Shown: positions 52,670-64,000, numbered from the stretch's first letter. The stretch: 64,000 nucleotides of DNA from Nemertoderma westbladi (GCA_032718475.1 JAUCBJ010007298.1:16253-80252), one strand, 5' to 3'. Notes: generated by a model not told the origin, from the sequence alone. Numbers and translations are program-made.

Positions 52670-53336
52670 CCTCCCCGCAACTCTTAATGAATGTAATTGT
52701 GAGTCACTTTCATTTAGAGTTCCTCAATTTGTCTCTTTGGTGGTCGGCGAGTACGAACAGGACGCTGGGGTTTGAACACGGGACGCAGAGGTTTTTCGAA
52801 TTTCGTTAGGATCTAATTTGGCATTTCCAGAATCGTTCGTCTCGTTCTTTTATGTAATTGGATGGGTGGCAGATAGGGAGCCAACGGTTCGCTTGCGCAA
52901 AAATCGCCGGTTACAAACCAGAACTCGCCCAGAACGTGTTTTGACAAAGTATCTACGTTGTGGTGAAATCTCTGTAATTATTCCATGTCCCACATCTTTG
53001 TTGATATGTTTTGGATAGCGACGTTTGTTCCAACGCTTAATTGAGACAGATTGTGAGCACGCTTATCATGGTAGGTGGCATGTTTAAAATCGGTTTCTTC
53101 TGCTCTGGAATCGGCCTCATCAAAGACCGATTTTGTGACTTTCGAGAAGGAGGATCTATGGGCTGGTAAAAAATCTTGTAATGTACGCCCAAATAACTTC
53201 TGGGAAGGCGACAGTTTATCTCGGCTATTGGGTGTATGTATTCCTGTAACACAATATAGCACGGTGAAATTTCTCTTCATTTAACGTGCGGTTGGTCCAA
53301 CATGTGGCAATTAATTTTTTCATTGACTTTATGGCA

Positions 53337-54410
53337 GATTCTACTACTACTACTACTAGGTCGAGCGAACTCGGCCAGTGGAAATGAGATCCTTCCAGGC
53401 TTCCCGATTCTCCATAGTTGTCGCAATTTCGTTTCTCCCAAGTTCAGTATCCCTTTCAAGTTGATCTATATATGTTATGGCAGGTCGTCCACGACTACGC
53501 TTTCCATGAGTTGGTTGCCAGAGAAGTAGATCAGGTATGACCTTGTCTTTACTTCGCCAGCAGTGCCCACTGAATCTTAATCTGCGTTCAAGGAGGGTGG
53601 TTGATACAGGTGGTATTGTACCATAAAGCTCGGCGTTTGTCATGTGTTGTCTCCAGCTGATGTTTAGGGCTGCCCTTATAGTAGTCTTGTGTAGCAACCA
53701 TCAATTCGTTGTTCAAGTGATTTAGTCAGTGTCCAGGTCTCACCCCGTATAAAAATACACTTTCCACTATGGCTCGAAAGAACTTAGTCTTCAGGTGCCT
53801 GGAGAGATCTGATTTCCAGATGGTATCCATTTTTGATAGAGCTACCCAAGCCTTTGCTTTCCTAACTTCTATGTCCTTTTTGCTACTCTCTATCCATGAT
53901 CCAAGGTACTGGAAGTCATTGACCTTCCTTAGTTGATTATTATCAATGGTTGTCAAGTTTCCATCAACATTAAAGGTCATGAATTCGGTCTTGGTAGCAT
54001 TTATATGCAATCCAACCTCCTTAGCAGCCCTCTCCACTTTATTTAGTAGAAGCTGTGCATCTGCTAGCGTATTAGAGAGCAGGGCGATGTCATCCGCAAA
54101 GTCGGTGTCTGTGACTGTAGTTGCCGGATATCTACTACTTCTGCGTTCTTGAAGTGTGAATCCCAGATCTTCACCCTTTGTGGCGGTCCTCATTGCGTAA
54201 TCCAGCACAATTACAAATAGTAATGGTGCTAATGTGTCACCTTGCAGTACGCCAACCAGGATTGAGAAAAACTCAGTTTCACCATCTGGTGAGAGTACCT
54301 GCGCTTCTGTGTCGCAATATAACAATCCAGGCAGATTCAGCTTTGCCATTTGATCTCGGGTTGTAAGGACTCGAATAGCCATGTTCAACACCCTACATGG
54401 TTAGGAAATC
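53337..54410 (-). mobile_element. RTE-like element, 5'-truncated third copy
   Basis: A (TAG)n tail at 53341-53358 ends it, as in the other two RTE-like copies. The coding text is a different subfamily (SPDGETEFFSILVGVLQGDT). The 5' end is truncated inside the RT, next to a run of nine A's in element sense. No clear target duplication. Confidence 0.85.
53356..54391 (-). pseudogene. RTE-like RT C-terminal half
   Basis: 54391-53726: VLQGDTLAPLLFVIVLDYAM, then the catalytic TDFADDIALLS and NDFQYLGSWIESS, ending with a stop after FLYGVRPGH. A frameshift follows, and 53697-53356 encodes the rest of the thumb (LRFSGHCWRSKDKVIPDLLL). The endonuclease and 5' RT are missing. Confidence 0.85.
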
Positions 54411-57059
54411 ATTTTTTTTTAGAAGCAAACTGGGGACCTCCATCAGACCATACCTTGTTTGGGACTGCAGTGCGACAAAAAAGTGAGCGTATTTTACTTA
54501 TCAAATTGACAGAAGTAGAGTCTTTGAAAAGTTGAAAAACTTCGGGCCAATCTGTACAACAGTCAACCACTATAAGAAAGTTCTGTGAACCATAGGTGCC
54601 AATATCTATTGCCAACTCATTGAATGGAAGGTCTGGTCTCGGTTTTTGAATAAGTGGTTCCATTGGATGGGATGGAAGTCTATCTTGACACAGCTTGCAA
54701 TCCTGAATATACGTTTCAATATCTGCATCTATATTATGCCAATAAACTGATAAACGACCCCGATCTTGTGTACGTGATATCCCAGAATGAGAATCGTGCA
54801 GTCTCGCTAGTGTTTTACCTCGTAATGCTGATGGGATAAGCAGACGACATCCAAAGAGCAGTAGGTCATCATCTATTGAAAAGTGATATCTGGCACCCCA
54901 GTAATGTCTCAATGAAATATGTAATTCTGATTTATTATCTGGAAATCCATTATGTCGCAAAGGTTAATATATTCAATATCCTTGGCTGCTTCACGTTTAA
55001 TATCGGATATACGAATAGCTTTCACAATATTTTCATCATGTGATGTCAGTAAAGTAAAGTAAATTTTCTTCGGCCACTAGGCCAGGGATTACGCACAAAG
55101 TCTGACAACTTATTTCCAGTGCGGTCCACCCAGAACTTTACTCCCCAGAGGAAACTCCAGTACTCATTAAACTACCACTTAAGGATGCAAGGCAGAGATG
55201 CGCCCTGTCAGTGCAGAAATAACAGATTGACTTTACGAATGATGGCTGTGGGATATGATTGCACAGCTCCATTTCAGCCAATTCTTCAGTTGATTCGGGG
55301 ACATAATAGGGGTGGCGTGATAAAGAATCTGCAGCTGCGTTTGATTCACCTTTTATCCATAATGCGGTAAAATTGTACTGCATGATTCTTGTACGGAGGA
55401 GTCGCTGCAGACGGGGGTTTTCGATTTCGTCAAGGCGATGTGTATTTAATATCGGGATGAGAGGATTATGGTCCATTACGACCATAAAATGAGGGAGACC
55501 TGTTAGAAAGGTACGACACTTGTGTATTGCCCATGCTACTCCAAGCATCTCCAATTCTATTACGGCGTATCTGGATTCTGTGTCTGTCAAGAATCGTGAG
55601 CCTGCCTGAATAATGCGCCAATCATTGTTTCCGTGATTTTGTTGGAGGATAAAGCCTAAGCCTACTCGGCTGGCATCTGTTATTAATCTAGTTGCAAGGT
55701 TAAGATCGAAATATTCCAATATCGGCATGTAACTTAGGACACTACAGTAGTTGCATTAGAGAATGATAGCGCATGACTTGAGTCCCATATTAACTCATTC
55801 TTGGTACTCAATAATGGACGAAGGGGTGCCATCACTTCAGCTAGCTTCTTGGTGTATGAGCCTAGTTGGTTGGCCAACCCGAAGAAACTTCTAAGATCAC
55901 TGCAGCAATTTGGTTCTGGGAAATGTTTGATGGATTTTGTTATTTCACCAGATATGGAGTAACCATGTTGAGAAAGAGTGTAACCTGCAAATAAGACTTC
56001 TTCCTGGCAATAATTAAATTTCTTTTTATTGAGAGAAATGCCCCTTTTGTTGCACCTGAACAAGAATTTCTTAACATGTTCTTTGTGTTGTTGCTTATCA
56101 GCATCGAATATTACCACGTCATCTACAACACGACGATAATTTGTAAGGCCATCAAAAGCTTCATCCATACGCCAATTATAATGCTCTGAGATGGACTGGA
56201 TGCCGGTATTTGAAGCGTCCGAATGGTGTAATGAAGGTGGTTAATTGTTGACTGCGCTCATCCATAGCACATTGGTGATAGCCCTTTGCGCAGTCAAAAA
56301 CAGTGAAGTATCTAGCTTTAGATTTATTAATGTTAGCTACTACATCTGCGGGAGTGCTGGATTGATAAATTTCTCGTTTGACATATCGGTTCAAGCATGA
56401 TAGATCAACACAGAGGCGAATATTATCGATACCTTTTTTGGGGCCACAACGATTGGGGCACACCATTCTGTTGGTTCCGTTACAGGAGCAATAATCCCTT
56501 GTTCAACAAGGTTATCTAGTTCTGACTTCAGCTTATCTCTATAGGCGTAAGGCACCAGTCTGGGTGCGGATACACAAAAAGGTTTAGCACCTTCTTCTAA
56601 TTCAATTGTGTATAACTCACCAGGCATTCTGCGAATATGGCCATCAAAAATTGTAGGAAATTGTTCGAATATTTCCTGGATGCTATATGATTTATCATCT
56701 GAAATCTTTGCTATCTGTACTTGGTCAATGGATAGCTGTGACGGTTTTGGATACTCGGGGGAAAGGAATCCTAGTAATTTCGAAGCTTTCCATGAAAGGA
56801 GTGGGTCCATTATCGATTCATCAATATGAAAATCAACCACTATGGTGCGCTCTCCAACAGAAACCTTAGCTGGGAGGAGGCCGATAGGGTATAAGGCTGT
56901 CCCGTTGACAGCTTTTGGTCTAAGGTGAGAGTCCAGAATATTTTCTGGAGCTTCATTTAACACATTGAGTAGACTAAGTCCTCCAGCGCAAAAATCACCG
57001 CCAGAGTCTGGAAGAATGCGAATAGTTGCTGAACCATTATGTGTTTCGACAAACATTGG

Positions 57060-57999
57060 AACAGTCGGTGCGGGCGAATTACTGTAGTTGCCCGGACAGC
57101 GCTCAATTTCAAACGACGTGAAACATGTGGAGGTTCGTCTTCCTCACTGTAATGCTCTTCATCTGAGTCATCCATAGCGATTTTAGCGGACTGGCAAACT
57201 CATCTGAAATGACCCCGACGACCACAATGTGAACATTCCCTGTTTCTAGCAGGGCACTCATTCCGTGAGTGCCAGTTTCGACTGCAACCACTGCATGCTT
57301 TATGTACAGCATCCGATTTATACCGAGTGGTTGGTCGGTCATTGTGATCAGGTGTTTCAGAGTGTCGAGGTCTTAGTTTAGGTTTTAGTTTGAGCACGCT
57401 GTCCTGTGCGCGAAGGCAAGAGATTTCCGAATTTGCCTTTTCGCTGCTTCAATCCCACGGGCTGTGTTTATAGCAACAGTGAGGTTGAGATCGCGAATTT
57501 TCAACAGTTCTTGGATTCCATCTATATCATTGAGGCCCTCAATGAGTTGGTCGCGGATTGCTTTATCCAAACATTCGTCGTTACAATAATTGCATGTCAT
57601 AGCCAACTGCCGCAGTGACACCAGAATGTCATCGAGAGATTCTCCATTTGATTGTTTGCGGTTGCGGAGGTTGCGTCTTTCCACTGATTCATTCAGTTGG
57701 CCCTCACTATGGCGTTGTAATGCTTCAATAACTTCACCAGGATCGTTCTTTTGATCTTCAGTTAGGCCGAGGTTATCGACGATTCTGACGGTTTTTCTGG
57801 AGAAGCAGAGTTGAAGAACTTGCATCTGTCGAACAACTGGTTTCTGGTCGAGTCCAGAAATTGATCGATATGCAGTCCACTGTTTCTGCCGTGCTCTGAA
57901 GGCTGTACCCTTGTCATTATCTATATCAAGTTTTGGTAAGTCGCCGCCTCTGTAGATATAATAATTCCTCCTCAGTTCGAGGTTATCTCGCAGCGCCAT
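57060..57999 (-). pseudogene. Gypsy-like gag and zinc knuckles
   Basis: The ATG at 57999 opens 205 codons to a stop at 57385: AFRARQKQWTAYRSISGLDQ, then SVERRNLRNRKQSNGESLDD and DQLIEGLNDIDGIQELLKIR, a Ty3/Gypsy capsid pattern. In another frame, CSGCSRNWHSRNEC and CSHCGRRGHFR follow, with an in-frame TGA (57197-57199) just before the last Cys. The first ATG overlaps the primer-site-like TGGCGCTG, so the real start may be internal. Confidence 0.75.
57981..57998 (-). other. Possible gypsy-like primer-binding site
   Basis: TGGCGCTGCGAGATAACC abuts the 5' LTR end CCTACA directly. The TGGCGC start fits common retroelement primer sites. Overlap with the gag ATG is odd. Confidence 0.45.
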
Positions 58000-58063
58000 G
58001 TAGGATGCAAATGTAAATATAAAGTATACGATATTGCATATATAATATAATAATTGTAATACT
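57999..58063 (-). repeat. Gypsy-like 5' LTR remnant
   Basis: Only the last about 65 bp of the LTR remain before element X sequence resumes. About 45 bp match 52402-52448. Confidence 0.55.
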
Positions 58064-59212
58064 GTATTGTAATAAGCATTGCATGTACAGATGTAGGTAT
58101 AAAGCAGGTATTTTAGGTATTTTAGTACCGGTACCGGCACCGGTACTGCTGTAGAGGCCTACTGTGTAGCCTACCATTTAAATACGGTACTGGTAGGCCT
58201 ACCGGCTGACCGGTTGTTTTGGTTAGAAAATCCCGCCTCTGTAACCTGCTCCTTTCCCTGATTTGGTAAGGTGACCCTTTATTGTTTTGGTTAGAAAGGC
58301 CCGCCTCTGTAACGTCCTCCTTTCCTTCATTTTGTAAAGTGACTGTTTATTGTTTTGGTTAGAAAATCCCGCCTCTGTAACCTGCCCCTTTCCCTCAATT
58401 AGTTAAATGATCGTTTATTGTTTTGGTTAGAAAATCCCGCCTCTGTAACAAGCTCCTTTCCCTCATTTAGTTAAGTGATCGTTTATTGTTTTAGTGAGAA
58501 AATCCCGCTCTGTAACCTGCTCCTTTCCCTCAATTAGTTAAGTGATCGTTTATTGTTTTGGTTAGGAAATCCCGCCTCTGTAACCTCCTCCTTTCTCTCA
58601 ATTGGTAATGTTATCATTTATTGGTTTGGTTAGAAAAGACCATCTATGTAACCTGCTCCTTTCCTTCAGTTGGTAAAGTGATTGTTTATTGTTTTTGTTA
58701 GAAAATCCCGCCTATGTAACCTGCTCCTTTCCCTGATTTGGTAAAGTGACCGTTTATTGTTTTGGTTAGAAAGGCTAGCCTCTGCAACCTGCTCCTTTCC
58801 TTCATTTGGTAAAGTGACTGTTTATTGTTTTGGTTAGAAAATCCGGCCTTAACCTGCTCCTTTCCATCAATTGGTAATTGTTTTTGGCTATAAAATGAGT
58901 GTTTTGCTACGTCATGTGGTAATCGATTATCGACAACAACCACAAACTATTAAATTTAGAGTTTTTAACACAGGCGCATATGGAAATCTATCTCATAGTC
59001 TATAAATCATGGAATTTTGAATGTTTTGGCACAGGCATAGTGAAACCAACTGTCCGACAGACCAGAAATCAACAAATGTTGAATGTTTTGGCATAGGCAT
59101 GTTGCAATCAACTGTCTGACAGTCCAGAAATACGCAGTCTGACAGTTTGAAGAAATACATACATAAAAAGGACAACAAAAGTCATTAAAGGGACAACAAA
59201 AGGGGTGCATGT
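58064..59212 (+). mobile_element. Element X, copy 2, right piece
   Basis: Resumes at ACTGTATTG...TGTACAGATGTAGGTATAAA, matching 36690 onward through the TACCGGTACCGGCAC block, the 68-bp array and the unique tail to GACAACAAAAGTCATTAAA. Confidence 0.75.
58215..58860 (+). repeat. 68-bp satellite array, about 9-10 copies
   Basis: Same unit as 36995-37765, more diverged between copies (e.g. AAAGGCCCG, CAAGCTCC, AAAAGACCATC variants). Confidence 0.95.
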
Positions 59213-59861
59213 AAAGAGCGGACTGCGGACTGGCGGACTACGGACTGGGGATTGCCAAAATCCGCGCGGTCAATTTGAATTATCGACTTCCAAACTAAGA
59301 ATCCGCTCTTTGTTGTCTGGACAAATGGCGGACTGAAGCCGGTAAATTGTAACCTGATTGGCTCAATCATGTACATAGGCTGAAGCTGAAAGGGAACTTA
59401 AAGAATGAATCATCCCATTTGGCTTTTAAATGTTTACCGTTGTGCAACACTGTAATACAGGAAATAATTATCCTATACAGTAATTACGTGGACTGTTGAT
59501 TAAGGGCCTATTATATAATCAACTTTCTACGGATTTTCAGATTATTTATTTCAATAAATATTTTTATATACTTCCTGCCTTTAGAGTTTATGTCACAGTT
59601 GTCTGTTCGCAAATATAAAAGAGCGAATATTCGGACATCCTAAGCGCAGGAGCTGGGGGAAGATCTTCTCTGTGCTGTGCGTAAGAAAAGGGGGAACACG
59701 GGGCAAAGAAAAGGGGTGTGGATCTATAAATAGCATCCAATAGGACGCATCTAATTACTGGCATTTAATTCTGTCCAAATTTTTATGACAGCCTTAAAAT
59801 GAAAACCACGAACACCTGATCGGCTAGTGCTTTTTTTAATGCTTTTTTTTTAGTGTGGGCT
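59213..59861. other. Non-coding spacer
   Basis: A short GCGGACT-rich cluster lies at 59217-59250 and a partner at 59315-59340. The rest is AT-rich. Nothing was recognised. Confidence 0.5.
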
Positions 59862-60130
59862 GTTAACTGGGCCCATGTGAAGTATACCAGACTTTCAGCC
59901 GTTATATTAGGATCTTTTAACTGCCACGGGTACTCGAGTAGCATCGATCAGATAGACAAACTGCTTGAAGTATGCGATGTCATTGGAATTCAGGAGCACT
60001 GGATGGATGCTATAGAGCTTGATCATGTAGCTAAGAATTCATTCAATGAAAACTTCGAGCTCGTCTACTCCACCAGCGATTTAATGAATAACCCTAATAG
60101 GGTTAGAGGCGCTGGAGGGGTAGCGGGTAG
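59862..60130 (+). pseudogene. LINE endonuclease N-terminus, cut by an LTR element
   Basis: LSAVILGSFNCHGYSS (Asn motif), IDKLLEVCDVIGIQEHWM (Glu motif) and RVRGAGGVAG are the first part of an exonuclease-endonuclease-phosphatase nuclease of an APE-type LINE. The reading is cut at 60130 by the LTR beginning 60131. The rest of this LINE would lie beyond the window if the insertion is simple. It may be the same family as the relic at 206-771. Confidence 0.75.
60126..60130. other. Presumed target-site duplication GGTAG
   Basis: These five bases precede the LTR. The partner copy would lie beyond 64000, so this is a prediction from the 5-bp duplications of element 1. Confidence 0.4.
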
Positions 60131-61386
60131 TGTTCGCGCTTTTGAAGACCTTTAGCAGTTTAACCTGCCAAAATTTATATGTCTTTTAGTTAATTAAAAC
60201 CACTTTAGCATACGACAATATTTTATGCTAATACGCAAAACACTAGCCGAAATCAGCCCATGCGCGATCATTCACCCGATGGATCTACACCCGGGAGACT
60301 GAATTCGGATGCTTAAATTTTATTATTGCAGTGTAAGGTTGCAGTGTAAACTTACTGTATTATTCGATAGATCGTTAATAATTAATCTCTGACAGATATT
60401 ATTGGCTTTCGGGAAATATTAACAGTTCCTTTAGGACGTGGCGCTTTATCTATTTAAACAGAACTAAGACTTATACTAAAACGCAACGATACTGCTTATG
60501 ATTGAAGTATAAAGCGTATTCTTTAGGAAATACTTTGTTACCAATCACAATCATACACACTATTCTGCCGACCGTCAGTATATTTGATCACACATAAAGA
60601 GAGCAGCAATTGACTCACGTAGGGTCTGCTAAATAACATTGGATTCAATACACACCACATTAATATAAATCGCAATTGTTATGTATAGCCGGTCTCTCTA
60701 ACCTGTAGTGTATCAAGAAAATTGGGAATTTGGGTGATTTATCCGTATTATCCAAAGAGCAATATTTCCATCAACAAATAGGTACAATTAATAACTGACG
60801 GTAAAATAACAGTACAAACAATATGATTAATGCAATTAAATTAAGTGAGCATGTTAATTAGTGAGTTATTGAGATTAGTTAGGTTTGTTAAGGTAACAGT
60901 TTATACTTTCGATAATTTAAGCAGTTTACTAGAGTTCTTCCCAAAAGGCCGGTGTTTCTGGCTTAGACAGCAATAACAACAAAGTATCAAGTAAAAACAG
61001 TAAGACTGAACACACTCCTTATGATCGGCCGAAAAGCTACACGTCGACAGGAAAAATCGCTCTGATTGGCTCAAGCCAAACAAAGAACCATGCGTCCAAT
61101 GGCTGTTTCCATGTCAGCAACCAGCTGTTAGATGTCGTAATATGAATCATCACGGCTAAGTTGTGAAAGGTAGTTGGTGCATTGCAGGTTTTTTGCCTTA
61201 CCATGTCCGCCAAAACACGTATATAGCAGAATGACTTTTATGTCCGTTAAAACACCTGTAACGGTACCTTGCGGGCGAGGGGAATATATATACAGTTAGA
61301 GAACCTTTTTAGAGTATTCCAGTGCCTGGGGGGAAACTGGATTGCGAAGCAAAAGGGGCCAGTTATATCCCACAGAAGCTTTTACA
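60131..61386 (-). repeat. 3' LTR of the element 1 relative (1,256 bp)
   Basis: In element sense it starts TGTAAAAGCTTCTGTGGG and ends AAAGCGCGAACA-type text (GGTCTTCAAAAGCGCGAACA), as in element 1, with moderate divergence between. Confidence 0.85.
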
Positions 61387-61464
61387 CCGCTCCCAGAAAA
61401 TGGGATTTGAGTCTATAAATATACAAAAATCACAGTTTCTAATATACGTAAATACTCTAAACAG

Positions 61465-62913
61465 TTAGTCTTTCTTGCGCGGACGGCGTTTACGCAGTTT
61501 TTTAAAGCTAGCAAGAGTCCTTTTCTCTTTGGGGCGAGCCACTTTACGAGGAGGGCTATAACTCCTGGGTGAAGGGTGCAATATGATTGCATCAGAAGGT
61601 ATGGGATTGCGATCGGTATATCCGCCGGTCGAAGTACCGGGTTGATTGACATCAACGTCCGGGGAGAGGGGTCTAACGGCTTTAAGAGCTCGTTTCAAGA
61701 CAGCCGCTCTTACGGGTCCTTTACGAGTGGTCTGAACGAGGGCCGTGGGTGGACCATAGGCAGTTAGAAACTTCCTTGGTTTAATGGTTCTTTCCAACTC
61801 GCGTTCGCGGGCTCTGTACTCGTAAGGCCGTCGATATACTTCTTGTAACTCGGGGTGTGAGTTGACAAATAAGTCTCCATAGGCCGGATCTTGACGGATA
61901 AAGTTTATTAAGTTATACGAATTGATGTCACTCGGATTAATGCTCCTGAGGAATTTGCGTACATATTTGGTTGAAATACATTCTCCAACGCGCTTCAATA
62001 GTTCATAACTTGATAGGCGCGATTTCTGCTCGACGGAGGCAAACAAATATGGGTGGAACGCATAAACTCCTTCGTAGGCGCGTCCAGGATAATAGCGATG
62101 GCGTGAATCACAATGTAAATCAGCGTTCGCTTCCCAAGCTCTGATATAACGTAGTACAATCATTTCATCTACGCTCTCTAAATCATGGTTAAAGGGACAA
62201 TCAAAGCTGGCGTGTCCTTTTAATTGACAATGATGGCATTGAGTCATAAATTGGGGGCAGACAGCAAAAATGTGCAAATTATTAAGCCGACAATATGCAC
62301 AATAGATTTCCATCGACGGTTGTTCGTGGAAATAGGAACAGAGATCGTTGGTGTCCATAGACGTAATATGGTCTCTCGATGCGCACAGCCGACAACGTTG
62401 TCTAGAAACATAATTGGCATGGCGATAATCATACGCAGTAAGACACTGGGGACCTTGATACCATTCCAATATGTAATCGTTGTCGCTGTTCAGGGCGCGA
62501 TAGGCTGAATCTCCTCAGATTCTAGGCATATTGGTTCGTTTTCCTAGTCTGCTACGAATATAATTTTCGTGATCTATTCTCGGTTTATCGTTACGACTCC
62601 GCTGGGTATGATATTTAAATAGAACCATTTCCCTTTCGGTGTCTACATCATCGGTATCATGTAAATCGGTGGGATGGCCGGTAGTTAAGAAGTCCATATA
62701 CGTACCATTGCGATTCATATAGCGAGCGGTGAATTTTCTATAGTCCGCTTCACGCGTAAGTTGTTCCTGGGACATCGGCGGTTCGATATAACGACCATCG
62801 TCCTCAGTAATAGTCGGATCGGCTTCACCGCGTATCAAGCTATCCACAAACGCTTGTAAAGGTAGAGTATATCGCTCTCTAATACCAAGGTCATCTTCTA
62901 TCAATTCCGTCAT
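61465..62913 (-). CDS. Second gene: triple zinc-knuckle protein with basic tail, one in-frame stop
   Basis: The ATG at 62913 (MTELIEDDLG) opens a frame of 483 codons to 61465, interrupted only by a TGA at 62515-62517. The N-terminal part is of unknown type. Then come CRLCASRDHITSMDTNDLC, CAYCRLNNLHIFAVC and CHHCQLKGHASFDC, a helical block (HPYLFASVEQKSRLSSYELL, then YVRKFLRSIN), and a strongly basic tail (KKLRKRRPRKKD). It occupies the env position, just before the 3' LTR, but has no signal peptide or membrane segment. The same order is seen in elements 2 and 3. Nucleic-acid binding is likely; the biological role is unknown. Confidence 0.7.
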
Positions 62914-64000
62914 ATCTGCTATCTGAGTTTGTTAATATCAATATAAGCTAATATTTTAGGCAAGCGGGCGTCGCTGCCTACTAGGCTTTGCCCCCGGACA
63001 GTGGGTTTCTCAGCGCCGATGTACCGTTGTCGCGGTGTTTACGCCAACATGTAGCAACAGCACGACAACGATAACCGGCACAAGTCCCACCACTGTCCGT
63101 CCCAAAAGCTTGAATCCACTTGAGGTTATCTCGGTAGAGTTAGGGCTATTTTACAATTGCGATTAGCTACTGTAAACACACTTTAGTAGTATCATTCACC
63201 TATAAACGCACAAATTCCATACAATCATTACTTACTGCACACATGCATGCCATTTGTCCGTTAGTCAGTGTCTTCCAGAATGTCACGTTATTACTATGTA
63301 TCCTTGGATACTAATAGTGCGTTATGTATACTCTTATGCTACGCAATGGGTTAAGCCTTTTATTGTTCCTTTAACTTGCTTCTAATTCTAGCGTGGGTGT
63401 TGCCATGGTGACATTATGGAAAACTAGCGGTAGAATTAGGGTAATTCTCATGCATACAGATCTGGGATGTTATTTAATAGTAATTCTTTAATTGTCAATG
63501 TCCTCTTTATGCATGATTTTATAAATTTTATCGGCTATTGACTATATGTTGGAGATTCTCGCACTCTAATACACTCAATATGAATCTCCGCTCCCATGAT
63601 CTATTAATTACTGGAATTTTGGGAATGTTATAAATTGCACAAAATGACAATTTATGAAATTCATTTGAATATGAATTTAAATTTATTCCCGTGAATTTTA
63701 TTATTTGATGTTAAAATTGACACAATTTGATTCCAGAGCAGGTCTGGGGACATAGGATCCTTAATTCTATGAAATTTGTCTTTTAAGAGTATCGGTAAGG
63801 GCTACGATATCTTAATCGACTAGAATTGTTAACGGATCTGAATTTTACAGATTTTAATAAATATTAAATTAATATTTAGGATGGGCACCGATTTATTCCA
63901 GAACTTGTCTGGGGACGTTAACCACTGATTCTAGAATTTGTCTTTCAAGTATATCGGTGGGTGCCACGATAGTAGTATAAGAAGCATGGAGACTGGATAA
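62914..64000 (-). other. Spacer upstream of the second gene
   Basis: Matches 18538-19641 of element 1 in reverse, including the duplicated GATTAAGATATCG/GTCCCCAGAC module at 63720-63975. No ORF. The final 27 bases are unmatched. Confidence 0.75.

Larger units (their letters stand above)
52715..57056 (-). pseudogene. Gypsy-like pol (protease, RT, RNase H, integrase), decayed
   Basis: Protease: IRILPDSGGDFCAGG (57000). RT: WCAPIVVAPKK, FTVFDCAKGYHQCAMD, and the VDD motif in YRRVVDDVVIF (56110). RNase H: LITDASRVGLGFILQQ and GESNAAADSLSRH. Integrase: CKLCQDRLPSHP zinc region, LAIDIGTYG and WSDGGPQFASK (two Asp). It is then cut by the RTE-like insertion and resumes at 53336 with IKSMKKLIATCW, losing the stretch before the catalytic Glu. 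Frameshifts or stops lie at 56466/56391, 56176, 55734, 55138 and 53250. The insertion at 55030-55140 is unassigned. Confidence 0.85.
52402..58063 (-). mobile_element. Ty3/Gypsy-like element inside element X, itself interrupted
   Basis: Gag, zinc knuckle, protease, RT, RNase H and integrase occur in that order on the minus strand. The 3' LTR (52402-52669) follows a purine tract; only about 65 bp of 5' LTR remain (57999-58063). The last about 45 bp of both LTRs match (AATATAAAGTATACGATATT). An RTE-like copy sits in the integrase (53337-54410). All ORFs are broken. Confidence 0.75.
60131..64000 (-). mobile_element. Element 1-related LTR element, 3' part (runs off the window)
   Basis: Minus sense: 3' LTR 60131-61386, second gene 61465-62913, and spacer 62914-63973 matching 18538-19641 of element 1. 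From 63974 the sequence no longer matches element 1. Gag/pol and the 5' LTR would lie to the right. Confidence 0.85.

Overview
The window is repeat-dense animal genomic DNA. I could not support any ordinary single-copy host gene, tRNA or rRNA. Almost every coding stretch belongs to a retroelement or a relic of one. BEL/Pao elements are confined to animals, and RTE-like and other APE-type LINEs and a Ty3/Gypsy-like element are also present, so a metazoan is likely. The AT-rich spacers scattered with ACCGGT and TAGGCCT motifs suggest a marine invertebrate, but I cannot name a phylum.

The layout is nested insertions. Left end (1-5.4 kb): a LINE reverse-transcriptase relic split by a full-length RTE-like element on the minus strand, with a 10-bp target duplication. 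Then 5.4-23.4 kb: a fragment of a zinc-finger/acidic-repeat gene; a decayed BEL/Pao pol ending in a 303-bp LTR; and a second BEL/Pao gag-protease region whose reading frame is split by a complete 11.2-kb LTR element (1,211-bp LTRs, target duplication CCGGT). From 23.4 to 35.3 kb: remnants of a different LTR family, split by a complete 8-kb minus-strand LTR element (531/561-bp LTRs, target duplication CCGTT) that has no recognisable reverse transcriptase. It does carry a gag-like coiled-coil protein, an RNase D-like 3'-5' exonuclease-like protein and a triple zinc-knuckle protein. From 36.5 kb on: a TIR-like element with a 68-bp satellite; a second RTE-like copy on the plus strand; a second zinc-finger/acidic gene; an APE-type LINE with an intact ORF2; another LINE relic; a Ty3/Gypsy-like element with its own RTE-like insertion; and, at the right edge, a minus-strand relative of the 11.2-kb element inserted in a LINE endonuclease.

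The most unusual feature is the shared architecture of three LTR-element loci (26.3-34.3 kb; 25.0-35.3 kb around it; 60.1-64.0 kb). In place of pol, or after it, they carry a protein with three CCHC-like knuckles and a basic tail. Two of the three also carry an exonuclease-like domain with a KVGS...D motif. The LTR and polypurine regions of this family show hairpins that persist despite sequence change. These accessory proteins may act on element RNA, but that is inference.

Coordinates, motif calls and homology between copies were read by eye. Element ends supported by matching LTRs and target duplications are exact to the base as far as I can tell. Other boundaries are approximate, by about 10-50 bp.
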